From positions 1-64,000 of the forward strand of contig RCTD01000003.1 of assembly GCA_014898415.1 (NCBI GenBank): DNA of 64,000 nucleotides. The letters run 5' to 3'. The DNA comes from Stromatinia cepivora. Taxonomy: Eukaryota; Ascomycota; Leotiomycetes; Helotiales; Sclerotiniaceae. This document shows positions 37,588-48,438 of the stretch, piece after piece (position 1 is the stretch's first letter; the number at the start of each line of letters is the position of its first letter). The notes under the pieces are model-generated. The model was not told the DNA's origin, did not search any database, and saw nothing but the letters and a program-made list of their open reading frames with translations. A program made the translations under genes and the position numbers.

Positions 37588-38376
37588 ATGGAGATTATCA
37601 CATCAGCCGAGAGCTTCAAAAAAGCCGATGGAGGTTCATTTCAATTCAGCTACTTGCAGCTTATCATACGAAAGGATGGTCAACTATACCGTGCAAGATG
37701 TCTCGATCGCGAGCCAAACATCTCCAAGATTCATAATATGGAGTTATTAGAGACAAAGGATAGGGGCCCTCCATTAAGGCCAGCTTGGACGGTGTTATCC
37801 TCACCGCAAAACTACTACATTAAAACACCAAATCCTTGGGCTTACGGCAATCCTGACCTCGAGCAACAGATCCTTCGTGAAGTTAAGATGTGCGAATTCC
37901 TGAAACTCCATCCTCATCCAAATATTTCCTTGTATGGTGGTTGTTTGAGTACAAATGGACGCGTATCGGGCATCTGCTTCAAGCAGTATATATCAACGCT
38001 ACTTCACAAAGTCAATCCTCGTCATCTAAATAAATCCGAATTTCTTTCCAGTGGCCGTTTATCTGTTGACAATTCTATAAAAGCATGTTTGGATGGGGTC
38101 CGGGCAGGCATTTATCATCTTCATTCACTCGGTATTATTCATAACGATATTACACCCTCAAACATTATGTTCGAAGCGGATGGTACGCCAATCCTGATCG
38201 ATTTTGATAGCTGCACGATGGTTGGGGAGTCGCTTCATAAAATTAAAAGGACGCATGGATGGCATGACCCTGAGGTTCAGACCGCGGTAGAAAAGAACGA
38301 TCTTGATGCTTTCACGGAGTTACAGAACTGGCTGGTTGGGTCATCGCCTGATAAGTTCCTGTTTAAGAGTGGATAG
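37588..38376 (+). CDS. Protein-kinase-like protein
   Basis: An intact 262-codon frame with a protein-kinase fold. The N-lobe has a YYIK strand (Lys79 is a possible ATP lysine) and an alpha-C-like helix LEQQILREVKMCEFL (Glu98). The hinge region is GICFKQY. The catalytic loop is H185-N186-D187-I-T-P-S-N192, so HRD is replaced by HND but the Asp and Asn are kept. The metal site is D205-F206-D207 in place of DFG. Residues 236-250 (NDLDAFTELQNWL) resemble the end of the C-lobe. At 262 residues it is a compact kinase. Activity is uncertain because Arg of HRD and Gly of DFG are changed. It lies alone between transposon relics, without decay, so it may be selected or recent. No intron is needed. The start is the first Met of the frame; an overlapping frame upstream (37509) is a shadow. 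Confidence 0.75.
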   Translation: MEIITSAESFKKADGGSFQFSYLQLIIRKDGQLYRARCLDREPNISKIHNMELLETKDRGPPLRPAWTVLSSPQNYYIKTPNPWAYGNPDLEQQILREVKMCEFLKLHPHPNISLYGGCLSTNGRVSGICFKQYISTLLHKVNPRHLNKSEFLSSGRLSVDNSIKACLDGVRAGIYHLHSLGIIHNDITPSNIMFEADGTPILIDFDSCTMVGESLHKIKRTHGWHDPEVQTAVEKNDLDAFTELQNWLVGSSPDKFLFKSG

Positions 38377-38637
38377 AAGGGTTGGGAAACCGATAATGCA
38401 AAGAGAGTAGAATAGGACAATAGTTCTTATAGTAGATTTATATTCACATGGGAATTGATTCGCGACTTGAATAATTACATATATTCCAAATTCTTCCTTG
38501 CACAGGTATATTTGATCAATAATGAGGAAAGACGCTGGATAATTTATAGTACACATCGATACCCTACATCAAGCATTCTCCGTAGCTTCCAGCAGAAGAT
38601 TAAGCTCAACTCAAGATCCGAATCAAAAATTCTCACC

Positions 38638-38690
38638 GTTTGAATGATAGCATCACTGAAATGCTATCATTCAAATGCTATCATTCAAAC
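38638..38690. repeat. Perfect hairpin plus direct repeat (16-bp word)
   Basis: GTTTGAATGATAGCAT at 38638-38653 is followed after 7 bases by its exact complement (38661-38675, 15 bp), and then by a second full copy (38675-38690). The first arm can therefore pair with either copy. Confidence 0.9.
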
Positions 38691-38761
38691 CAAAATTGGC
38701 ACGCAAATGCTTGCAAGGTCGCCACGCGGGGTCAGTACCAGTACTCATACGAGTAGATATA

Positions 38762-40583
38762 AGTCAACTACCCCACATTCCGGCCACCCCCCCGTTCCGG
38801 CCACCATCAAAAATCATAATTATTTCAATATTTTCATTAATAATTTAACAACTATATATATTTAATAAAATTATCTATAGAATTACTTTCTTCTATATCA
38901 TCATTATCTTCTATATCAATTTCACAATCTCCAACTTCAATTTGAACTTCTCTAATAATCCTAATTCCTATAAATTTCGATTTCGAATTAATCTTAACTT
39001 TTCGTCTTTTTCTAAAATTAAATTATTCCAATCGATATTCTAATTGCTTTATTCGAAATTTTGATTCTATAAGATTATAATTCTTAATATCAAAACCTTT
39101 CGAAATCTTACGAAAAAGTAAATATCTTATTAAAAAATCGATCTCTTTTTTCTAAATCATTATATAAATATATAATTGAAGATCAAATACTTTTTGAAAT
39201 GTTTTTTAATCAATAAATAATACCTTCTTATTTTATTAAAACTTAAAATCATCATCAAAAACTGAATTGATCTGTAAAACCTTTTCATTGCTATTTTCAA
39301 ACAATAATCGATTTATAAAAGGTTTAATATGATTTTTGAATTATAAATCAAAAGCTTTTTATCCAATTTTAATATTATAAAATATCAAATTTTCTATTCG
39401 AGCTTTTTGATAATAAAGAAGAAAATTATACTTTCTAATTGATATTGAATTGAATAAAGAATTTAGTTTATTGAGAATATATTTATGTATATTTTTGAAA
39501 GATAAGAATATCGATAAATCAAATAATTATAATATATATAATATATATAATAATAGAAATAAAAAATAAATATTATTCTTAAAGTATTCAAATATAAATT
39601 TTATAATTTCGTAATTTCCATATTTATTCAATATAAATAATCTAGTTTTTTCGATTCAAAAAAAGATAATTTGAAATATAAATATCTTCTTTAATTATTC
39701 AAGATTTATAGAATCAATTGTTCATTTATTTTTTGTAGTAATAAAGTTCTAATCTTTGTATAATTCAAGATCTATAGGAAACTATTGTTATTGAATATTT
39801 TTATTTTTATATATAACAAATAATTTGAATGCTTTTCTTATCGTTGAAATATATTTGATAAAAGATATTCAAATTCTTAAATCAAATTATTTCTTTTGAA
39901 TAAAATAATGTTTTGAATTCTCTATTATCAAATTATTAAAGTCTTGATCTTTTATAATACCAATTTCATTTATATTTTATCGATTTTCAGATTTTATATC
40001 TTTGATCTTTAATATTTCAAGATTCTGAAATTACTTCGAAATAATATTATAAATAATATTTGAAACTCTTGCAAAATCGATTCGATATTGTTTTTTAGTT
40101 TTAATCTCAGGATTCCTTTTCAAGAAATTCTATATCTATTGTTTTCCAAATATAGAATCATTTCCTTTTATATTGAGGAAATACTCTTCAATTTCATGAA
40201 TTTGTTGATAAATAGAATTAGTATCTAGATTTTCCTATATTAATATTCAATCTATTAATCGTTTTTTTTTGAATTGAAATTATCTTTTGCTAATTTTGAA
40301 TATTTATTTTATAAGAAAGATAATCATTAATTCGATCTTGAAAAATACTTCTTAGAATACTATAATTTAAATAAGCTTTTTGTATTTGTATTTCATTTAC
40401 AATTATATCCAATATTATTACAATATTATTTTTGATATAATATTTCGATATAATATAAATAATAACATATTAAAATTTGATATTAATTGATTAAATAATT
40501 ATTGAATTATTAAAGATTGAAAGTTAATAATTGCTCAAAATGAAGTGGTAAATTGAGGTGGCCGGAAACCAGGGTAGTTGACT
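38762..40583 (-). mobile_element. Fot1/pogo-like DNA transposon, copy B
   Basis: It is 1822 bp, flanked by TA (38760-38761, 40584-40585), with termini AGTCAACTACCC on both ends. The interior follows copy A closely in layout. On the minus strand the first catalytic block near 39980 reads NINEIGI where copy A has NIDETDI, an Asp-to-Asn change typical of RIP. No open transposase. TIR sequence and divergence show a different subfamily from copy A. Confidence 0.88.
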
Positions 40584-40833
40584 TAGTGATTAACGATATA
40601 TTGGTAAGAGCAAAACGACCCCTTGAACTTTGAGTACTTTTGAATCACTCAAATTAATTAAAACATTCAAAATACTAGTTTGAATATAATAAGAGAATAG
40701 ATTCTATAATGGGAAGGTAAAATATGTTAGAAGATAGAATCTATAATATAGTTCTAAACCCAAACCGGGTGACCGATATAACGGCGGCGCGCTAATTTGA
40801 GGGACAAGTGTCGACGTGAAGAAGATCATATAC

Positions 40834-41103
40834 TGTGAAAGAGGTAGGTCGAGATACGTGCATCCCGATAGCACGCTGTGAGGGGGAATAGGGATTGGAA
40901 CTGATTAGATTACATTATAGAGGTTCCAAGTAGTAGAACTAATAGATTAAATAATGGTTTGGGTTGTGTACAAATGGTATACCGATTGATTTTTTAAGAA
41001 GAGAAGAGTGGAATTCTTTTTTATATCTAACTTTGAAGAGTTATATGATCATATGATTACGAACTAGTTACATATTAAACCTTGATATCCCAACTCTCTT
41101 ACA
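40834..41103 (+). mobile_element. Solo LTR, family S, copy 3
   Basis: 270 bp with the same ends (TGTGAAAGAGGTAGGTCGAG ... CTCTTACA). Flanks are atac on the left (40830-40833) and atat on the right (41104-41107). It has the best-preserved GC content of the three. Confidence 0.85.
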
Positions 41104-41836
41104 ATATTATTATCTTGTGAATTAAGGGGATTATTGGACACTCTATTCTCTGAGATTCCTGCCTCCTAGCAGTTCACCGTTTGTCGTGTGTTCATATCTG
41201 TCAAATTGCAATTGGCTCTGAATGATCAGACCGCAGTACATTCACTAACCACCCCAGGCCGCCACCGCTTCTGCCGAAAACACACTGAAATCAATGCCAT
41301 CATTACTCCCATCCACGGGAGAGCCCTAAAACGCCGCCGTATTGTAAGGAGGACGGGTCCCGTTATTGCCCAAACTACCTATGCCGAAATAGCGCCAGCG
41401 AGCGCGGAACTTAAGAGGTCCCCTCCCCCTAACTCTCCTTTACTCCTCATTACAGATTCCACTCCTGTCTCTCTATTTTTCTTTCCGCGCGTTCTTCGTC
41501 GCCATGTGTGTTCGTCATTTTTTGAGCTTCTATCATTAATTGTCTCCGGTTTCATCTTTTATTTCCCTCTGCCTTGACTTATCTCTGTATCTCCATGAGC
41601 TGAGAGTATCCTATATAAATTTCGATGGCAGTTTGACGCAAGTGCGTGTGAAAAAATTAAGTTTACGTGGTTGACAAATCAATACACACATTTCAAAACA
41701 GAGAGGGCGCGATTCCAATCCTCCAGTATGTGCATTCGATACTCGAGGTGTGGGTAAAGTATCATCGTCGAAATGCTTGCTGCAACTCAACACAACAAGC
41801 CCCATTGATGCCAAACAGGAATAGTAATGTTCAATG
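41104..41836. other. No supported gene
   Basis: A plus-strand frame of 129 codons (41188-41577) is Arg/Pro/Ser-rich with a hydrophobic end. It may be a gene relic but has no recognisable domain. Confidence 0.35.
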
Positions 41837-42564
41837 TTAAGGTTTTGAGTGAACCGGTGTGGAACTTGAATTCTGAATTGTGGTAGTCTCACCAGCGATA
41901 AGGTCATAAACCTCGGGATCCTTTAAATCTTCAATGATTCGAAACATCATCGTACGGTCTATGTTGACGAGGTGCTGAGCTTTGCGACCTGACTTAGCTA
42001 TGCTAGTCATGCCTCCTAGATACCTTTGCTGCAGATGATGTGGTTAACCGACTTCTTAAAGGTGCCAGTGTCCTTAAATCCGAGATAGCTTGCAACATGA
42101 CCAATTCTTGGTATGAATCCGATCCCCATATCTTGAGACCAGGCGGATTCGCTGCAATATCCTTCTTCCTCAAATCTTCAGACTTAGCATTCTTATTGGT
42201 GCCTATAGGTTGGTGGTATTGTTTGAAAACTAGAACGTTCATAGATGAATCACCGAAATCTGATTCGTCAAACTCGGCGGAGAGTTGGTTGCTCGCTAGC
42301 AGTCGATGAAGTCGACTTATGGACATTGTCGTTGTTATGCGAAGCGGGGAGTATTGAATGCGGCTGCAAAGGAAAAAGAATTAGGCTAAATATGAATGTT
42401 AGCTGGTTTGGATGATCTGTCGTAGGAGTTGATACTTGCAAGCTCGCGGAGCTAGGCTTGACGGATTCTTCAAACAGGTAATCTGTCGGCAGCCTGATTT
42501 CCCAAGATGGAAATGCATGATAAACTTGGCGAATTTGAGGCGTTGAGTTTCGGCATGGAGCCAA
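41837..42564 (-). pseudogene. Uncharacterised gene relic
   Basis: Three minus-strand frames follow each other. 42564 opens with MAPCRNSTPQIRQVYHAF and could splice (GTATCA...TTTGCAG, about 42361-42433). 42326-42003 reads MSISRLHRLLASNQLSAEF and continues to LTTSSAAKVSRRHD. Then 42010-41837 reads TSIAKSGRKAQHLVNIDRT and ends VHSKP. The last two look like one chain broken by a frameshift near 42010. Short, without a recognised domain. It could instead be two small genes. Confidence 0.35.
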
Positions 42565-43489
42565 TTTTCGAAATTATATGGAAGTTGTAAATAATAGGGA
42601 GAAATATAAAAATGATAGGGTTGCTATGAAATATAAACATCTATGAGATACTAATCCAACTTAAATAAACATCAAATGTTTCACTTTGGGATATTGAATT
42701 TGGAATGAAAACCAATTCCCGAGTTTCTGTCGAAGTTGTAAGGAGTTCGATGAAAAGGTGAAGAAGGGAGATTGTTATGCAGGACAGGAACAGAAATAGA
42801 ATACTATTCCAAATCGAGTAAGTGTATATCTCTCAAGATATCCATGATTTTTGGGCCTGTAGTCAATACAGACAGATTTGCCGGAATCTTGTTGAGGTTG
42901 AATGTCATGTTTATTTTACATCATTGGGAAAATCTTTCAGTACGGATCCTACCTACCAAAGATTTTCTGTGCCTTGGGGCTCAAGATTCGCTTAAAGGAA
43001 GCTAATACTGAGAGGAGAGCCAAGACCAGTAGATGTTCCTTTTGATCTTTGATCTTGAACCTCTCTTTACCTACACATCAATGAAAAAATCGATCAGAAC
43101 GGATCCTACTTCCCAAAAACGTTTATATTCCATTGTCAATGCCTCAGGATTTCGAACCCATTCAAAAGAGGCTAGTGCTAAGTGCGAAGGTGAACATAAG
43201 TTTCTTTTGATCTTCGATCTTCAATCTGCTTCTATACACCATTACTCATTTGATGGAAAAATCTGTCGTCACGTATTCTGAAGCCCGATAATTTTCCATC
43301 TTTCTTTCCTAAGGATTTCAGATTCATTCTTTTCAATCTTGGGTACCGAGAGTCGTATCACTCATTCTTCTACTATCCCACATAACCTTACCCGTCATTT
43401 GGGTGAATTGATCAGTACGGAGCGAAAGTCGCACAACTGATCAGTCGGGCTTCCTTCAAATCCATATTTCACCACTTTCAATTATTGAG
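42565..43489. other. Non-coding with a loose duplication
   Basis: Short frames only. Two segments about 165 bp apart (43025-43115 and 43195-43265) share TTTTGATCTT(C/T)GATCTT, and CGGATCCTAC recurs at 42943 and 43099. It looks like an old imperfect duplication upstream of the NADAR relic. Confidence 0.4.
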
Positions 43490-45192
43490 ATGTCGGGAAA
43501 AGTTACTACTGGATGGGCTGCGAAGAAAACCACCAAGAATAAGTCGGGTAAAGCTACCAATTCGACAACCACAAATTACGAATATCCCGACTACCCATGG
43601 GTTAAATTCCGCCACTGCCATCATTCAACCAATGGTGGCAAGTTACCATCGACGGCTATAGTCTTCGATTCCACCCTCAAGAGCAAATACAGAATGTTTT
43701 CAAACTTCTCTACGGATGAAGTGGAAAGTCTGCAGGGGGTCACGATTAAGCTGCGCAACGGGTACCCGCGGGGCAGATAATAGCCTTGACAGATAATCCG
43801 TAGGTATTTATTAGACAGGGCAGGTAATTCAAAATCTAGATGGGTAATCTACAGAACAGATACAGATTATCCACAAATACCCATCTATTTGTATATTATA
43901 TAATATTTCATAAAACTAATATAATTTTATAATTAATATAAAAATTAATATAAATCTAAGCTTGGATTACTTTTGGATTATAAAATGATTTGAGAATAGC
44001 TTCAAATTTAAGCGAAAAGTAGATAATCTATAAATAATCTATGGATTATTTGTAAATAATTTATATATCTATAGATTATTTACAAATTATTTGTATATCT
44101 ATAAGTTATTTGTGAATAATCTATCTATTTATAGGTAAATAGATTATTTATAGATAATCCGTGGATTATTTGTAACAGAGTGAATAATTTTAAATCTGAA
44201 TGGGTAATCCGTAGAACGGGTAGGATTTTTGATGGATATTCACGGGGCGGATTATCTGCGGATAACCTATGGGTACAGATAATTTTTGCGCAGCCTAGTC
44301 ACGATGCATAAAAGTGGTGAACAGTAAGCGTATTCCGTCCCTTAACCTCTGCATCCAACCATACTAATAAAGAAAAAGTTATTTCCAGGCGTACAAATCG
44401 TTCTGGGCGAACAAAAAACCTTCTTATCTTGGTATAGTGAGAGCCAAAACAGCGAAACAAGCCAGGATCATTGGTAACCAGATCGAACCATTTGATAAAG
44501 AAGCATGGGAAGGAATTTCAATCCGAGTCATGTACACGGTGATCTTGTCAAAATTTGGACCGGAATCTGAGTTGCGAAAGGCGCTTTTGGATACTGGGGA
44601 TAGTTTATTGGTGGAGGCGGGGGCGACGGACTCTCGATGAACTACTGGGATGACTGTGACAGAAACGAAGAGAACCAAGGTCAACAACTGGCCTGGAAAA
44701 AATTTGCTTGGGGAGGTCTTGATGGATGTCAGAGATTTTTAAGGTTTAGACAGGATGTCAAGTATTCTAACTGCGCTTCCCCACAAGTCCGAATGAAAGG
44801 TACATACAAATTCCGCTGAATCCTTCAATAATGACTAACTTTTTTTTATTTCCCCAGGTACGGAAGATCCTGAAGAAGAAATCATACGAAAGCCACCAAC
44901 GAAAGGAACTAAACCAGATCACCGTGGCAAGACAACAGCGGAAAAGTCATTGATTGGAGCATCGACTGGAGGAAAGTCAATACAAAGTGAAGTAGCAACG
45001 ACGGCTAGAAGAGAGGCATCCGCAAGGAAGAGTCCATACATCAGACAGCAGAAGGGACACAAGTCAATAAGCAATAAATGTGGTGAAAGAATGGTTGATG
45101 GTGATGATGAAGATTACTCAGAGGAAGAAGAGGAAAACGATGATTTAGAGAATGGAGAGGCAAAAGATCGGGCTTTTGATACTTTTGAATGA
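43490..45192 (+). pseudogene. NADAR-domain protein (YbiA-like), broken by a hAT-like MITE
   Basis: Exon 1 (43490 on) encodes a basic N-terminus and the start of a NADAR domain (KYRMFSNFSTDEVESLQGVT). A 551-bp MITE follows (43747-44297). After it come 18 more coding bases (MHKSGE) and a 65-nt intron (44324-44388, with ACTAAT and TTTCCAG). Exon 2 begins AYKSFWANKK and carries the core motifs RAKTAKQARIIG, WEGISIRVMYTVILSKF and LLDTGDSLLVEAGATD, then a TGA (44638-44640). The same frame goes on to NNWPGKNLLGEVLMDVRDF, the NADAR end. An acidic tail lies at 44860-45192. NADAR (DUF1768) family proteins hydrolyse riboflavin-pathway intermediates or ADP-ribosylated targets. Besides the MITE and the TGA, the exon 1/intron junction is short by one base (CAGTAAG for CAGGTAAG), which shifts the frame. 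Confidence 0.8.
43747..44297 (-). mobile_element. hAT-like MITE, copy 2 (551 bp)
   Basis: Exactly as long as copy 1 and in the opposite orientation. It starts TAAGCTGCGCAA and ends TTGCGCAGCCTA, with a perfect 8-bp TSD gtcacgat (43739-43746, 44298-44305). The insertion site is inside exon 1 of the NADAR gene. Confidence 0.93.
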
Positions 45193-46101
45193 TTCAAACA
45201 ATTGAAACATTCAAAATACCCAAACTGAAGACCAAGTTTTCGGTGCTTCTGTACTATTCAAATTAATTGGGATATTGAAAGTTTCGATAAGATATTGAAG
45301 TTCGTTGATAATTTTTTAGTTTGATTGTAGGACTGAAGGATCTTTCTATTTTTTTGCGCGAGCCTGATCGATGTTTCTCAATCAACTCCCCTGTGATCTA
45401 CACTACTTTATCCCTCACGCGGTGGACTTCGGGTAGGTTTTAAGCTGTACTTTGACGCATTATCGCGATTTAACTGAGTGTTCCGTACAGTACCTCTCAC
45501 ACAGAAGAGTGAAAGACAATGTGGAGGAAATAGAAGCTATTGCCGAAGAGAACTATGCTTTTATGACCGGGTGCCATGCATGAAGATCGAGGATATGGAA
45601 CAGTCGAGAAGTTTTGGCTCCAATTACCAATTATGGTTGGTAATTTCATCAACAAAGAGATGAGGCTGACTTCATCGTTTTGGGATCTTCATGGCATCCT
45701 GGGTAGTCAAGAAAAGTTTTCATGCATCTCATTCATCCAGATACTGTCTCCTCGGGGTATTAGCGTCTTCTCTGATTGTAGATGATTACTTGCATGTCTG
45801 GTTATCTATCCAAACGGTCCATCAACGGACTTACTTCAACCTAGACTATCGTGACAAGCTCAGAAACTCACCTTGATCACGGCCACAATGCATCAAGAAA
45901 GGATAAAGGAAACTTCCACTGACAATTTGATCCCATATTAGGCAAGTGCCACTGGATATGAGCAAAGCACCTTCTTACGCCAACACACGATTGATACTTA
46001 AATTTTCTCCCGTTCTTCAGTTGTGCCCAAAACTACTGTTGATGCGATTCCCGCTCTATCAACACCTAGCTAGCTCAATCATCCACCCCATTTCAATCCC
46101 C
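45193..46101. other. No supported gene
   Basis: Only short overlapping frames of 60-70 codons. The words CATTCAAAATAC and ATTCAAATTAATT are shared with 40630-40690 and may be an old local duplication. Confidence 0.4.
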
Positions 46102-46329
46102 CTAATCCAGATGAGGATTACTCTTCCAAGGCTCATAGTAAGAGCTTTTGCCTCCAAAATAATCCTCTTCCCACTTGCCATCCTTGAACATCCAGTAAGT
46201 CTCGCAACTTGTCTTCTTGCATTTCCTAGTAGCCGTTCCGGCATAACATTTATTATCGGTTCCACATGAACATCGCCAGGTAACTATCGTGGGGGCTTTG
46301 TACGTTTCTTTGCAATTTGAGGAGCACAT
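46102..46329 (-). CDS. Small cysteine-rich protein (75 aa)
   Basis: A single-exon minus-strand frame with seven Cys in the first 42 residues (start MCSSNCKETYK, then WRCSCGTDNKCYAG and RKCKKTSCETYW) and a C-terminal WKSNPHLD. No signal peptide, so it is not an obvious secreted effector. The spacing suggests a small disulphide- or metal-stabilised fold. No family recognised. It could also be the last exon of a longer gene. Confidence 0.45.
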   Translation of the reverse strand: MCSSNCKETYKAPTIVTWRCSCGTDNKCYAGTATRKCKKTSCETYWMFKDGKWEEDYFGGKSSYYEPWKSNPHLD

Positions 46330-48168
46330 GTTGAGTATCTGTTGTATTTATTTTGTGTGGACAGCAGCAATTTTGACGTGTTGTGCTATTTTGTAGCTGC
46401 AGTTGTGTTGATGAGGAAATTTTCTATCGGAGAGTTTAATGGGACATTTGTATCAAGGCTTGGAAATATAAAATTACTGCTGTGTGAATGGCAGTTGATA
46501 AGTCTATATTGTGTTCCTTGAATGAATATGAGGATATTTCTTTATTGCGGAGAAGTGTGAATAGGTTCTCTTCTCTTGTTCTAGACCGCTTTAATTAACT
46601 AACTGTGTATGGTGGTAGGTCAGGTGCACTACGCCAGGGCTTCAATCAGCCATGATTAGTGAATTTCTCATACTATGTTTGCTACACACCTTTCCCATGT
46701 ACAAGTTCGGATCATGGCTTTCTGAGTTCATTGCAATAGCTCATTCCCCTTGAGAAAAATCCCGGGAGTTTGTTCACCACTTTTCCTCCATGATTTGACA
46801 TTCGAAGTTAGATTTATTTTGTGCCGATAGACCACCTCTACCAATTTCTTCCAAACACCTTAAATCCCTTCAAATCGTCAAAACTTGACTACATGCCACC
46901 AATTTTCAGACCATTACTCAGTCACATAATCCTGATACTCAATAAAACCACGGTAACCTTTCTCACGATACAAGCATATAATCAAACTGCATCTCGTGAT
47001 CTTCCGCTATCCACTACTACTCACCCCCATCTAGTATCACAATTCTTGAATTGTCTCATTGAGATATTTGCGCATTCTTGTCCAGCCCACGGATCAGGCA
47101 ACGGAATCTGATCTTGGGTTCTTTGATTGGAACTTCGCATTCTTCAACTGAGGCTGTCGGTACGTCATATGCATGTGACAATCCACACAAAGGGAGCCGT
47201 ACAAACTAGAGAACTCTAGCCCTTTCCCTTCAATATAAATAGGACCCCTTTTACATAGTTATAATGATCAAGAATGAATAATACACAATACCATAATAGT
47301 ACTATATGAACGGTACCACCGAAGTGATACCAACAGAGACTAAGACCAATGTTTCTTTGCTTGAATTGCCCATATTGGGGATTTCCTGCCGGTATGTGAT
47401 TGTCTTACTTAAGGGTAGCGCCCAAAGGTCAGTAAATGAGGATGTAAAGATTGTTGAAATTGAAAGAGTGCCGCTATTAATGCTATGTAGTGAGGGAGGT
47501 CTTTAAGTGTAATGCGGATTTTTATGCTCTAAATATTTCCTCTGTCAGGATATATAAAACTACGGAAAATACATACCTTCTCATCAAATGCCAGAAAATT
47601 CGCCATCACGTCCATTTAGATAATGGAAGATCTTTAGTGAATCAACCTTTGCACACCTTATTCCGATAGTTTCCGTTGAATGTCTTACAAGAAACCTGCT
47701 CTTCCGTACCAATCACTGTGTCAAATGAAGCAAGCTTCATGATGCGGAAATTCACTTGATTCATTTTGACCTTGTCGGGATTCAAAACGGCCGGTAAAGT
47801 TGTGCATGTAATAGTGAAGTTTCATATGCTGCTTTGTGGATGGACATATAAAGTCGGTTTATAAGCCTAACAAGGTGTTCCGGGTAATGCTAAAAGCTGA
47901 ATGTGACAGAGCCGCCCAGATTTATGCTCAAATAAGGTACTCCTGTTCCAATAACACCCTCTGGGTATCCCCGACTACTCGAATCTCCAGCACCAAGCGT
48001 CTATTTAAGAGACAACCCACGATGTTTCCAACCTCTTTCCAAATCTCAACATAAAAACATCTAAAACATAAACTCAACCTCAATCATTACTCCAAAGACA
48101 AACAATCTCGGGTCAGGAACCAAACTCGAATCTCAACAAAACACAAGAACTTCCCGACACTAAGTATC
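46330..48168. other. No supported gene
   Basis: Frames of 66-96 codons on the plus strand (46821, 47306, 47836) lack domains and Kozak-like starts. 48055-48168 is A/C-rich, like the 5' leader of the ORF at 48169. Confidence 0.4.
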
Positions 48169-48438
48169 ATGGGGGCAACTAACATCTGGTACTGCCTGTC
48201 GTGCAAGACCTCTCAATACGGATCCGTCTCTGCTGTCCGCCCATGCAAGTATTGCAATTTCATGATGAGGCTTTGGCATGAGCCTGGATCCATTCCCGCA
48301 GTGCCAGTATATGTTGGTGCAGCCAGCAGTACCAAGAATGACGCTTCCGTTGAGCAAACCGTGCATGATGAAAAAGGAAATGGCAAATCTGCTACGAGCT
48401 GGTGGGTTCTCGTCGTTAGGAATTTTATGGCTGACTAG
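48169..48438 (+). CDS. Small zinc-ribbon-like protein (89 aa)
   Basis: It starts at an ATG in good context (TATCATGGG) after an A/C-rich leader. The N-terminus has two CxxC pairs, WYCLSCKTS and RPCKYCNF, 14 residues apart, a plausible four-Cys zinc-binding ribbon. The rest is Ser/Lys-rich without features. An antisense frame (48160-48570, 136 codons) overlaps fully, but the CxxC pattern favours the plus strand. Function unknown. Confidence 0.5.
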   Translation: MGATNIWYCLSCKTSQYGSVSAVRPCKYCNFMMRLWHEPGSIPAVPVYVGAASSTKNDASVEQTVHDEKGNGKSATSWWVLVVRNFMAD

